From Arthrobacter crystallopoietes BAB-32 (GTDB taxonomy: Bacteria; Actinomycetota; Actinomycetes; Actinomycetales; Micrococcaceae): a stretch of 64,000 nt of DNA. This document shows, piece after piece, positions 38,623-45,535 of the stretch. The stretch is taken from NCBI RefSeq assembly GCF_000328305.2, contig NZ_ANPE02000069.1, positions 1 to 64,000 of the forward strand. Reading direction: 5' to 3'. The translations under genes were made by a program, and so were the position numbers. The notes under the pieces are model-generated. The model was not told where the DNA came from. It saw only the letters and a program-made list of their open reading frames with translations, and searched no databases. Each line of letters begins with the position of its first letter. The stretch's first letter is position 1.

Positions 38623-39435
38623 CTATGAAGACCGCTGGGTTAACCAGATGGTGAATGCAATCACCACGCCCAGTCCCGCAGTCCACATCAGCAGGCCTTC
38701 GGACACCGGACCCAGGGAACCGAGGGCGAGGCCTCCGGGGGACCCCTGCGCTTCGATGGTCTTGAGGAAGGCGATGATGTCGCGCTTGCCTTCCGGGGTG
38801 ATGTTGGCATCGCTGAAGACCGGCATGTTCTGCGGGCCCGTAACCATGGCCTCGTAGATGTGCTTTTCGCTGACGCCCGAGAGCGTGGGGGCGAACTTGC
38901 CGCGGGTCAGCGCACCACCGGCGGCGGCGGCGTTGTGGCACATGGCGCAGTTGACGCGGAACAGCTCGCCGCCCTCTGCCGGATTGCCCTGGCTGGCATC
39001 GAGGAATTCCTCTTCGGGAACGGCGGGGCCGGCACCGAGGGAAGCTACGTAGGCGGCCAGCTGCATGGTCTGTTCTTCAGTGAACTGCTTCGGCTTCTGC
39101 TGGGCCTGCGGGCCGGTCATCTGCATCGGCATGCGGCCGGTTCCGACCTGGAAATCGACGGCAGCGGCGCCGACGCCAATCAGTGAAGGTCCTGCCTGGA
39201 GTCCGTGCGCGCCTTCGGGAGCTCCGACGGCACCGATTCCGTGACAAGTTGCACAGTTGGCAACGAAGAGCTTCTCGCCCTCTTCGATGTCCTGTGCGGA
39301 ATAGGTGGTGGTCGTGGCTTGGGCTTCGTTCACGGTCCCGGCTACGGCGTAGAGGCCGCCGGTGACCAGCAGTCCCATAAGCAGCAGGGCAATGGCCGCC
39401 AGCGGATGTCTCCGCTTCTGCGAGAGTGCCTTCAC
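38623..39435 (-). CDS. qcrC: Dihaem cytochrome c subunit of bcc complex
   Basis: GTG 39435 with TTAGGAACG as ribosome site gives 270 residues, VKALSQKRRHPLAAIALLL. An N-terminal membrane anchor is followed by two cytochrome c domains with CATCHG and CAMCHN haem motifs, each with a downstream Met ligand (e.g. MPVFSD), and a C-terminal helix (VSEGLLMWTAGLGVVIAFTIWL). In the actinobacterial supercomplex QcrC replaces free cytochrome c and feeds CtaC directly. qcrC-qcrA-qcrB are transcribed together behind ctaE. Confidence 0.96.
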   Translation of the reverse strand: MKALSQKRRHPLAAIALLLMGLLVTGGLYAVAGTVNEAQATTTTYSAQDIEEGEKLFVANCATCHGIGAVGAPEGAHGLQAGPSLIGVGAAAVDFQVGTGRMPMQMTGPQAQQKPKQFTEEQTMQLAAYVASLGAGPAVPEEEFLDASQGNPAEGGELFRVNCAMCHNAAAAGGALTRGKFAPTLSGVSEKHIYEAMVTGPQNMPVFSDANITPEGKRDIIAFLKTIEAQGSPGGLALGSLGPVSEGLLMWTAGLGVVIAFTIWLTQRSS

Positions 39436-39517
39436 TTGGTCGTTCCTAACTTTATGGTGCGTGTGTCGGATCAGCTTCTTGAATTCTGTCCTCTGTAGAA
39501 GAACAGTCAAGTTAGGC

Positions 39518-40156
39518 TTACTTCAGGAAGTAAATAACTACGAACAGCGCGATCCAGACCACATCCACGAAGTGCCAGTAGTAGGAAGTCACGATCGCTG
39601 AAGTCGCTTCGAAGTGGCCGAACTTCTTGGCGACGTAAGCGCGCCCGATGATCAGCAGGAAGGCGATGAGGCCACCGGTGACGTGCAGGCCGTGGAAGCC
39701 GGTGGTGATGTAGAAGGCGGAGCCGTAGGCGTTGGAGGACAGCGAAACGCCATGGGAAACGAGCTCGGCGTACTCATAAGCCTGCACGGACACGAAGATG
39801 GCGCCGAGCAGGAAGGTCAGGAGGAACCATTCCACCATGCCCCACTTGGCGATGTTGAAGACGCCGCCGGTGCGGCGGGCCTGGAGGCGCTCGGCAGCGA
39901 ACACGCCGAACTGGCAGGTGAATGAGCTGGACACCAGGATGATGGTGTTGGCCAGCGCAAACGGAACATTCAGCTTCGCTGTCTCGGTCGCCCACATTTC
40001 GGGGGAGGTCGCGCGCAGCGTGAAGTACATAGCGAAAAGACCGGCGAAGAACATCAGCTCGCTGGCCAGCCACACAACGGTTCCAACGGAGACCATATTC
40101 GGGCGGTTGAGCGTGGGATGCGCCGGGGTACTGGGGGCATGGGTTGCAGTTGTCAC
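39518..40156 (-). CDS. ctaE: Cytochrome c oxidase subunit III
   Basis: The 212-residue protein has about five membrane helices, including [19 protein letters not shown] (conserved SELMFF), [28 protein letters not shown], and the C-terminal [21 protein letters not shown] and [19 protein letters not shown]. It stabilises subunit I and the oxygen path. GTG 40156 is the first gene of the ctaE-qcrC-qcrA-qcrB operon, which separates it from ctaC-ctaD as is normal for actinobacteria. Confidence 0.97.
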   Translation of the reverse strand: MTTATHAPSTPAHPTLNRPNMVSVGTVVWLASELMFFAGLFAMYFTLRATSPEMWATETAKLNVPFALANTIILVSSSFTCQFGVFAAERLQARRTGGVFNIAKWGMVEWFLLTFLLGAIFVSVQAYEYAELVSHGVSLSSNAYGSAFYITTGFHGLHVTGGLIAFLLIIGRAYVAKKFGHFEATSAIVTSYYWHFVDVVWIALFVVIYFLK

Positions 40157-40168
40157 TTAGCCATTATG
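40157..40168 (-). promoter_or_regulatory. Candidate -10 for a leaderless ctaE transcript
   Basis: On the minus strand CATAAT (40168-40163) is followed by six bases and then GTG 40156, with no Shine-Dalgarno site. A start point at the GTG would make ctaE leaderless, which is common in actinobacteria. No clear -35 is seen, and an overlapping TATAGA is an alternative -10. Confidence 0.35.
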
Positions 40169-40304
40169 TCTATAAAACCGCGCGGTTCACCAATGCAGCG
40201 GAACCATCGGCGAGCCGTGATCGTTCGGGTTCCGCGTGTTTCCGCGGAAAGCCGTGCGCGTTAACAATCCACGGGTTTCTACAAAACGTAGATAACCTAA
40301 GGAT

Positions 40305-41357
40305 GTGACTTCTATCAGCAGTGCTCAGTCCGTGCCCACCTGGCCCGCAATACTCTCCGCGTTGATCGCCGGCGAGGACCTCGGCCGGGAGCAGACTGAA
40401 TGGGCGATGAAGACGATCATGGCGGGCGAGGCAGCAGATTCGCAGATCGCGGGTTTCCTGGTTGCCCTGCGCGCCAAGGGTGAAACCGTGGAGGAACTGA
40501 CCGGTCTGGTCGACGCTATGGTCGCCCATGCCCGTCCGATCGATATCCCCGGCGAGAAGCTCGACATTGTCGGAACGGGGGGAGACCGGCAGAACACGGT
40601 CAACATTTCGTCGATGGCTGCGCTCGTGTGCGCGGGTGCAGGTGCGCGCATCGTCAAGCACGGCAACCGGGCGGCGTCCTCGTCCTCCGGATCCGCCGAT
40701 GTCATCGAGGCCCTCGGCGTCCGCTTGGACCTGCCCGTCGACCGGGTGGCCCAGACCGCCGTCGATGCCGGCATCACCTTCTGCTTCGCGCAGGTGTTCC
40801 ACCCTTCAATGCGCTTCGCCGGCGCTGTCCGGGCAGAGCTCGGCGTGGCAACGGCCTTTAACTTCATGGGCCCGATGATCAATCCGGCCGATCCCACCGC
40901 GTCCGCAATCGGCGTGGCCGATCCCCGGCTGGCGCCGCTGATCGCCGGCGTCCTTGCCACCCGTGGCCGGCGTGCTCTGGTGTTCCGGGGCGAGGATGGG
41001 CTGGATGAGCTGACCACCACGGGAACTTCCACTGTTTGGGAGGTGCGCGACGGCAGCCTGACCGAATCCGTGATCGATCCACTGGACCTCGGAATTCCGC
41101 GGGCAACACTGGATGACCTGCGCGGCGGCGATGCGCAGGCCAATGCCGAAGTAGTCCGGCGCATCCTGGCCGGTGACCACGGACCCGTGCGTGACGCCGT
41201 CGTACTTAATGCCGCTGCCGCCCTGGTTGCCTTGGACGATTCTGCTGAGGGCCCGCTGCAGGAACGGCTTTCCAAGGCTCTTGTGCGGGCCGCTGAAGCC
41301 ATTGACAGCGGCGCCGCAGCCGCCGCGCTGGACCGCTGGGTCAAGGCTACGCAGTAG
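40305..41357 (+). CDS. trpD: Anthranilate phosphoribosyltransferase
   Basis: The 350-residue enzyme has the TrpD set: [34 protein letters not shown] (phosphoribosyl pyrophosphate site GTGGD), [42 protein letters not shown] and [11 protein letters not shown]. It transfers phosphoribosyl to anthranilate in tryptophan synthesis. GTG 40305 is used; AAGGA lies just one base ahead, so translation start is not well defined. It stands apart from other trp genes, a usual actinobacterial arrangement next to ctaE. It ends at a strong hairpin. Confidence 0.96.
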   Translation: MTSISSAQSVPTWPAILSALIAGEDLGREQTEWAMKTIMAGEAADSQIAGFLVALRAKGETVEELTGLVDAMVAHARPIDIPGEKLDIVGTGGDRQNTVNISSMAALVCAGAGARIVKHGNRAASSSSGSADVIEALGVRLDLPVDRVAQTAVDAGITFCFAQVFHPSMRFAGAVRAELGVATAFNFMGPMINPADPTASAIGVADPRLAPLIAGVLATRGRRALVFRGEDGLDELTTTGTSTVWEVRDGSLTESVIDPLDLGIPRATLDDLRGGDAQANAEVVRRILAGDHGPVRDAVVLNAAAALVALDDSAEGPLQERLSKALVRAAEAIDSGAAAAALDRWVKATQ

Positions 41358-41367
41358 CCAGACAATG

Positions 41368-41405
41368 CGAAGGGGCCGGACGGTGCACTCCGTCCGGCCC
41401 CTTCG
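41368..41405. terminator. Bidirectional hairpin between trpD and the Lrp-domain gene
   Basis: Arms 41368-41383 and 41390-41405 pair perfectly over 16 bp with a 6-base loop between two converging genes. Confidence 0.85.
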
Positions 41406-41417
41406 TGTCCGTCCTGC

Positions 41418-41699
41418 TCAGCCGTCGAAGCCCAGCGAGAAAGCCGCATCCAGATCGTGCTTCGAGTAAGTGCGGAAGGCGATATGCGTCGTCGTCGCTT
41501 CCACGCCGGGGACCTTGGAGAGCTTGTCCGCGATGGCATCGGCCAGATCCTCATGCTTGGACACGCGGGCCACCGCGATCAGGTCCCATTCGCCAGTCAC
41601 CGAGTAGACTTCGGCGATGCCGTCGATCTCCGAGATTTCCTGGGCGCACTCGGGAATCCGGGACGAGTCCGTCTGGATGAATACGAACGCTGTAACCAC
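41418..41699 (-). CDS. Stand-alone Lrp/AsnC ligand-binding (RAM) domain protein
   Basis: GTG 41699 has AAGGAAAGG upstream and gives 93 residues, all of it one AsnC-type RAM domain: VVTAFVFIQTDSSRIPECAQEISEIDGIAEVYSVTGEWDLIAVARV in order, then VPGVEATTTHIAFRTYS. It lacks a helix-turn-helix. Such proteins form rings that bind amino acids and may modify full-length Lrp regulators. Its place next to trpD is conserved in Arthrobacter-like genomes as far as I recall. The ligand is unknown. Confidence 0.87.
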   Translation of the reverse strand: MVTAFVFIQTDSSRIPECAQEISEIDGIAEVYSVTGEWDLIAVARVSKHEDLADAIADKLSKVPGVEATTTHIAFRTYSKHDLDAAFSLGFDG

Positions 41700-41731
41700 G
41701 CTGGCTGCCTTTCCTTGCACCGATAGAGTTC

Positions 41732-42145
41732 CTAGTTTCGAGGGTATGCCACCCGCCGCCGATTCCGTATGCGTATGACCAAGTGTGCTGCCAACCGCCA
41801 GCCGAGCAGGAACGCGGCCAGCACCAGCGTGGTGACGATCTGGAAGGAGAACGCGAGTCCGCCGCCGCTGACCCCGCGCAGGACCAGGCCGAGAACGACC
41901 GCGCACGCCCAGATAATGATGCCGGTCGGCCAAAGGGCGAGCGGCTTCCGCCAGGCGCGTGACACTGCCCACCCGATCAGCGTCCCGGCGAGGAACGGGG
42001 AGGCAGTCAGCAGGATACCGGCCGGGTCCAGTCCGTGTTCATGGGTGTCCCTGCCGATGCCGGCAAAAAGCACGACGGCGGCAGCATCGGCAGCGAGGGC
42101 CAGGACTATGCTTGGGGTACTGGAGCGGGCGGGGGAGTGGTTCAC
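41732..42145 (-). CDS. DUF3054 membrane protein
   Basis: The 137-residue protein has four hydrophobic segments: IVLALAADAAAVVLFAGIG, GILLTASPFLAGTLIGWAV, PTGIIIWACAVVLGLVL and FQIVTTLVLAAFLLGWRLA, with RDTHEHGLD near the first loop, the DUF3054 signature. Function unknown. It starts at GTG 42145 and lies just upstream of the RAM-domain gene on the same strand, with 32 bases between, so they may be co-transcribed. Confidence 0.85.
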   Translation of the reverse strand: MNHSPARSSTPSIVLALAADAAAVVLFAGIGRDTHEHGLDPAGILLTASPFLAGTLIGWAVSRAWRKPLALWPTGIIIWACAVVLGLVLRGVSGGGLAFSFQIVTTLVLAAFLLGWRLAAHLVIRIRNRRRVAYPRN

Positions 42146-42200
42146 GTTTCCAGCCTATCGTGGGGGGCCGACAGAACCGGGCGGCGATGCAGGGGGACTG

Positions 42201-42575
42201 ATGGGGATCATCCAGGTGGCCCAGCATGCGGAGGATCTTGAGCGGGCCGGCCGGTTTTACGCCGGACTCCTCGGCCAGGAACCGGCGGCGAAGTTCGATC
42301 CGCCCGGCCTGCTGTTCTTCGTGGTGGGCGGCGTTAGGCTTCTGCTCGAGCGGGGCGCTCCGTCGTCGTTGATTTATTTGGCGGTTCCTGATGTGCACGC
42401 CACCATTGAGGCTCTCCGGCGCGAGGGCGTGGAGATCATCGCGGAACCGACAGCCATCTTCCGGCACGAGGATGAGCGGATCGGGCCGGCTGGGACGGAC
42501 GAATGGATGGCGTTCATCCGTGACAGCGAGGGAAACAGCATCGGGCTGGTCAGCCATACTCCCGTCCACTTGTAA
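42201..42575 (+). CDS. VOC-family (glyoxalase/dioxygenase-like) protein
   Basis: ATG 42201 with AGGGGGA upstream gives 124 residues. One VOC half-pair pattern is visible: MGIIQVAQHAEDLERAGRFYAGLLG, LLFFVVGGVRLLLERG, IYLAVPDVHATIEALRREGVEI and MAFIRDSEGNSIGLVSH. The Gln/His/Glu-type metal ligands could be H9 and E near the end (EGNSIGL has the Asn-Ser variant), so a catalytic metal site is doubtful. Substrate unknown. Confidence 0.85.
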   Translation: MGIIQVAQHAEDLERAGRFYAGLLGQEPAAKFDPPGLLFFVVGGVRLLLERGAPSSLIYLAVPDVHATIEALRREGVEIIAEPTAIFRHEDERIGPAGTDEWMAFIRDSEGNSIGLVSHTPVHL

Positions 42576-42602
42576 ACAGGTTCACAAGGTTACATACTTG
42601 TA
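42569..42602. promoter_or_regulatory. Two AT-rich palindromes before the SatD-like gene
   Basis: CTTGT...ACAAG at 42569-42588 is palindromic at 8 of 10 paired positions, and TACA-TACT-TGTA lies at 42591-42602. They overlap the VOC stop and sit 29 bases before the next start, followed by a TAGATAT -10-like sequence near 42601. They look like a small operator region. Confidence 0.4.
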
Positions 42603-42630
42603 GATATGGGAACAAGGTTCGGGATTTGTG

Positions 42631-43218
42631 ATGTTTGTCCTGACAGTTGACCAGCGAAAATCCCGTAAACGCGAGGATCTGGTCGAGGCCGCGATGGATG
42701 CCTTGAATCACGACGCCCTGCGGCCACTGGTGCTGCCTTTCGACCGGACCGCGGGGGATGAAATGCAGGCCGTGGCCGCTGAGCCAGCCGTCGTCGTCAG
42801 CATAGCGATGGAGCTGGCCGTCAGTTCGCACTGGAGCGTGGGCATCGGTATCGGCAGCGTTAAGCGTCCATTGCCGGATAACACCCGCGCGGGGGCCGGC
42901 GAGGCGTTCGAGCGGGCACGCTCCGCCGTGACGTCAGCCAAGAACGCTTCCGGAAATATTGCGGTATCAGGTGCAAGCCCGCAGGCAGGGCAGGCCGAGG
43001 CGCTGCTGCAACTGCTGGTGCTGGTCGCCCGCAGGCGCAGTGAATTGTCGGAGGAAGCGGGCATACTCAGTGACCAAGGGCTGACCCAGCAGCAGATCGC
43101 GCGACAGTTGGGAATCAGCCAGCAGGCGGTCTCCAGCCGTTTGCAGTCAGGTCTGTGGCAGGAATCCCGGCGTGTACTGTCAGTAGCCGAGTCGTTGTTG
43201 GAAGGAGCTGATCGTTGA
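42631..43218 (+). CDS. SatD-like protein with C-terminal helix-turn-helix
   Basis: ATG 42631 (GTG 42628 is possible) gives 195 residues. The N-terminal part, FVLTVDQRKSRKREDLVEA ... LPFDRTAGDEMQAV, resembles the SatD family (Ile/Val-xx-Asp start and a Gly-Asp-Glu-Met/Phe-Gln block). The C-terminus has a clear helix-turn-helix, LTQQQIARQLGISQQAVSSRLQSGL. The next gene, a small membrane protein, starts within its stop codon, so the two act as a pair. SatD-type proteins are not functionally understood. The SatD relation is a pattern match and not certain. Confidence 0.65.
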   Translation: MFVLTVDQRKSRKREDLVEAAMDALNHDALRPLVLPFDRTAGDEMQAVAAEPAVVVSIAMELAVSSHWSVGIGIGSVKRPLPDNTRAGAGEAFERARSAVTSAKNASGNIAVSGASPQAGQAEALLQLLVLVARRRSELSEEAGILSDQGLTQQQIARQLGISQQAVSSRLQSGLWQESRRVLSVAESLLEGADR

Positions 43219-43739
43219 GTTCGGCAGGGCTCATCATTCTGTGCCTGGCGGCCTTGGTTTCCGCGCCGATGTATTTCGAGCGGATGCGGGGGAGCGGCAA
43301 CGGGGTCCTGTACACGCTCAGCGCAGTCACGGTCCTCATGCTTGGGTTTGCAGGAGTGCTCGCAGGCCTGGGGGAAGGCGGTCTCGGAGCCGGGGTCTAT
43401 GCCTTCGCTGTGGCCGCTGCAGCCATCGGCGGCGGTCCCGTGACCGTCTCCATCCTGCGGCTCTCGTACAATGCCTCGCATCCTGAGAACGCAACCGACG
43501 CGGAGGATGAGCCGGTTCTTCGCGGTGGCGCGTGGATCGGTGTCCTGGAACGCACGGCCATCGCATCAACACTCCTTGCCGGCTGGCCCGAGGGCCTGGC
43601 CGTGGTCCTCGCGGTCAAGGGCCTGGGGCGTTATAACGAACTGGGGCAGGCAGGCGCAGCGGAGCGTTTCATCCTCGGGACGTTTTCAAGTGTCCTGTGG
43701 GCATCCGCGGCGGCCGGCATCGCGGTTCTGGCGCGGTGA
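43215..43739 (+). CDS. Small membrane protein coupled to SatD-like gene
   Basis: TTG 43215 overlaps the upstream stop (TTGA). The 174-residue product has four to five hydrophobic segments: GLIILCLAALVSAPMYF, VLYTLSAVTVLMLGFAGVLAGLG, GVYAFAVAAAAIGGGPVTVSILRL, TAIASTLLAGWPEGLAVVLAV and FILGTFSSVLWASAAAGIAVLA, with an acidic loop (NATDAEDEP) after the third. The KGLGRYNEL block before the last helix recurs in proteins paired with SatD-like partners, as I recall. Function unknown. Confidence 0.7.
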   Translation: MSSAGLIILCLAALVSAPMYFERMRGSGNGVLYTLSAVTVLMLGFAGVLAGLGEGGLGAGVYAFAVAAAAIGGGPVTVSILRLSYNASHPENATDAEDEPVLRGGAWIGVLERTAIASTLLAGWPEGLAVVLAVKGLGRYNELGQAGAAERFILGTFSSVLWASAAAGIAVLAR

Positions 43740-43759
43740 CTGCAAGAGGGGACACGGCC

Positions 43760-44019
43760 ATGTTGATCGAACCTGAGGCTCCTATCCGGAGTGATGTTTA
43801 TGGGCTGCTCGGGGAGCACCTGGTGGATATGAAGGCCACATCGCCGGCCGGGAGTGTACCCGGGGCTATGAACGGATCAACCTCGAAACCCGCACGCAGG
43901 AGTACTTCGCGCCTGCCCGGAGGCTTTACCGCCGGCATGATTTTGTCGAATGCGGCCCGTTTGCGGGCTACGTCGTCGATCGGCACAGCACCTTCATGTG
44001 TTTGGCTCTGCGTGGCTAA
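43760..44019 (+). pseudogene. GNAT acetyltransferase remnant with internal deletion
   Basis: The start at ATG 43760 reads MLIEPEAPIRSDVYGLLGEHLVDMKATSP, a typical GNAT opening. From about 43849 a different frame reads GYERINLETRTQEYFAPARRLYRRHDFVECGPF, ending TAA 44017-44019, which is the family's C-terminal block with LYRRHDF. The middle part, which binds acetyl-CoA (RxxGxG/A), is missing and the frame changes between them. The join is near 43845-43850. So about 75 residues are deleted and the gene is dead. Confidence 0.8.
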
Positions 44020-44062
44020 TTGAGTGGACGTCGTCAGCCGCGGTCGTTCGGCCTACCTCCAG

Positions 44063-44440
44063 TCAGGGCTCAAGCTGCTTGCGGAGGAGGCAGAACTCGT
44101 TGCCCTCGGGGTCGGCAAGGACGTGCCATTGCGCATCGCCGGCTTGCCCGACGTCCGCTGGCCGAGCGCCGAGCGAGAGCAGCCGCTCCAGCTCAGCGTC
44201 CTGGTCCCGATCGACAGGGTTCACATCGATGTGGAGGGGGAGTCTTCCAACGCGCGGATTGCTGCTGGGGCTCAGGATGATGGTCGGCTGCAGGTCGCCG
44301 AACCCGGCGTCAGGCGGGCCGATCTCTATTGCACCGTCCTCCCGATCGAGCTCAACATACCCGAGGACCTCGCTCCAAAACCGTGCCAGCCGTTCCGGGT
44401 CGGCGCAGTTGAGGACCAGTTCGCTGATACGACATGACAT
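44063..44440 (-). CDS. VOC-family glyoxalase-like protein
   Basis: ATG 44440 gives 125 residues, MSCRISELVLNCADPERLARFWSEVLGY and on to LPLHIDVNPVDRDQDAELERLLSLGAR and WHVLADPEGNEFCLL. This is the common glyoxalase-like domain (Glyoxalase_6 type) of unknown substrate. An ATG eight codons further up (44464) is an alternative start. No good ribosome site is seen for either. It is convergent with the decayed acetyltransferase. Confidence 0.82.
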   Translation of the reverse strand: MSCRISELVLNCADPERLARFWSEVLGYVELDREDGAIEIGPPDAGFGDLQPTIILSPSSNPRVGRLPLHIDVNPVDRDQDAELERLLSLGARPADVGQAGDAQWHVLADPEGNEFCLLRKQLEP

Positions 44441-44594
44441 GAAGCTCAGTGTACGGATGTGCATGCCTTCGGTATACGAACCCGGGTGACCAGTCCAAAT
44501 CAGGATCGCCCGTAGTGAGCCAGATTCGGCTTATGGTCCGGGTGTAATGAGAATGGGCAACTTTAGATGAGACACCAGGAGAAGCGACGAACAG

Positions 44595-44852
44595 TGTCCT
44601 TTCTCAATTTAGTTGGCCACCTCGACGTGGGAAAAGGCCAGATCAATTGAGAGGGATCGGCAAGGAACCGTCTCAATTTATCTGGCCATGCCGTACCGAT
44701 CGTTTTGGAGCTACTGCAGCACGAGCACCCTGACGGCGCGGGGTGCGGCACGCGAGCAGCATGCCTGGTGGCCAGATTAACTGAGACAGACCCTAAAACC
44801 CGTAGGTGGCCAGGTAAATTGCGAAAGTGGCCAGCTAAATTGACACAGGACA
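44595..44852. mobile_element. 258-bp MITE-like element with 26-bp terminal inverted repeats
   Basis: The left end 44595-44620 (TGTCCTTTCTCAATTTAG then TTGGCCAC) and the inverted right end 44827-44852 (TGTCCTGTGTCAATTTAG then CTGGCCAC) match at 23 of 26 positions. Both are flanked by the same five bases AACAG (44590-44594 and 44853-44857), a target duplication. Inside are four more copies of the TGGCCAGNTAAATTGA motif (44635-44653 plus, 44671-44688 minus, 44769-44788 plus, 44807-44823 plus). No transposase is encoded, so it must have been moved by a full-length relative. Multiple end repeats and a TGT terminus are typical of IS21-family ends; that family label is inference. Confidence 0.82.
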
Positions 44853-44894
44853 AACAGAGGGCGGAATCGCGTCCAATGCGCCCCGCAGACTATT

Positions 44895-44922
44895 ACTTGA
44901 CATAATGCAGGTTATCGGCGAT
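44895..44922 (-). other. dif: dif-like XerC/XerD recombination site
   Basis: On the plus strand ACTTGACATAA (44895-44905), a central TGCAGG, then TTATCGGCGAT (44912-44922). Read on the minus strand this has XerC arm ATCGCCGATAA, six bases, and XerD arm TTATGTCAAGT. The arms agree with bacterial dif (GATAA/CATAA, six bases, TTATG) and, from memory, with actinobacterial dif ending TTATGTCAAGT. The dominant coding strand changes at this place, as expected at a terminus. Confidence 0.78.
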
Positions 44923-45306
44923 TTAAAGAGAGGTCAGAAGCGGACGGTTGGTTGACGGACACCGCAGCGAATATGGCGTCGTATCGCTTGCTATCGAGCT
45001 GACACTCGAGTCCGATGTTGCGCCTCGTGCCTGCGGTGCAGCCGGGCCGGCGCAGAGGCGAATGGCACGCCAAGCAGATTGGCGAACTGACTTGGAAACC
45101 AGCCAGGCGCCATCGGTTCAGGCGATGCCGCCGGCATCCGGCCGGTGGCCAGTCTGGCTTGGCCCGCTGAGGTGCCTCTGATGGGACAAGTGGCGACCGC
45201 CGTCGTTCCTGTCCCGATCCCGCCGGAACGACGTGTGCGGAGTTCCTTCCGCCGGCTGGTGCTCGCGGTGTCCTTGAAATGTGCGCTGGCTCCCTGGGCA
45301 CCCTTG
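44923..45306. other. Segment between the two Xer-type sites, no recognised gene
   Basis: About 385 bases between the dif-like site and the second XerD-arm copy. Open frames exist on both strands (for example on the minus strand from 45301) but they are chance-like in high-GC DNA, without ribosome sites or recognisable motifs. It may be a small Xer-integrated module or the remains of one. Confidence 0.4.
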
Positions 45307-45336
45307 TTACTTGACATAACTAATGTTCGGAACCCG
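45307..45336 (-). other. Second partial Xer site (XerD arm only)
   Basis: TTACTTGACATAA at 45307-45319 repeats 44893-44905 exactly over 13 bases in the same direction, including the whole 11-base XerD arm. The six central bases (CTAATG) and the following arm (TTCGGAACCCG) are different. A degraded or foreign XerC arm is what an element integrated at dif leaves behind. Confidence 0.55.
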
Positions 45337-45468
45337 TGCAGCGGAAGACGTAGGTAACCATTACAAAAACGTCGGCATCCGCTCGGCGGCATCTGGCCGG
45401 TACGGCTCCATCAGTCGGCTCGTGTCCGTTTTGCGGGGTACGAACGACCGCTCGGGAGTGCGATATCG

Positions 45469-45513
45469 GCTGTGGGTTGTGGGCCTGCTAATCACCGGCC
45501 CACAACCCGCAGC
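45469..45513. terminator. Hairpin downstream of UvrA-like gene
   Basis: Arms 45469-45485 and 45497-45513 pair over 17 positions with one G-U type mismatch and an 11-base loop. It lies 22 bases after the stop of the minus-strand UvrA-like gene. Confidence 0.7.
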
Positions 45514-45535
45514 ACCGCTACTCCCCCGGCATGGA

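Noticed and set aside
40278-40292. TCTAC-AAAAC-GTAGA inverted repeat before trpD as attenuator or operator
   Set aside because: Only 5-bp arms, no Trp codons or terminator nearby; too weak.
44479-44520. tRNA-like GAACCC stretch
   Set aside because: No cloverleaf could be drawn and no acceptor stem pairs; not a tRNA.
44555-44574. Possible extra copy of the MITE end motif just outside its left end
   Set aside because: Only about 14 of 20 positions agree and it lies outside the target duplication; may be chance.
44912-45301. 129-codon minus-strand frame filling the segment between Xer sites
   Set aside because: No ribosome site, no motif, ends inside the dif-like site; an overlapping second frame of similar length argues for chance.
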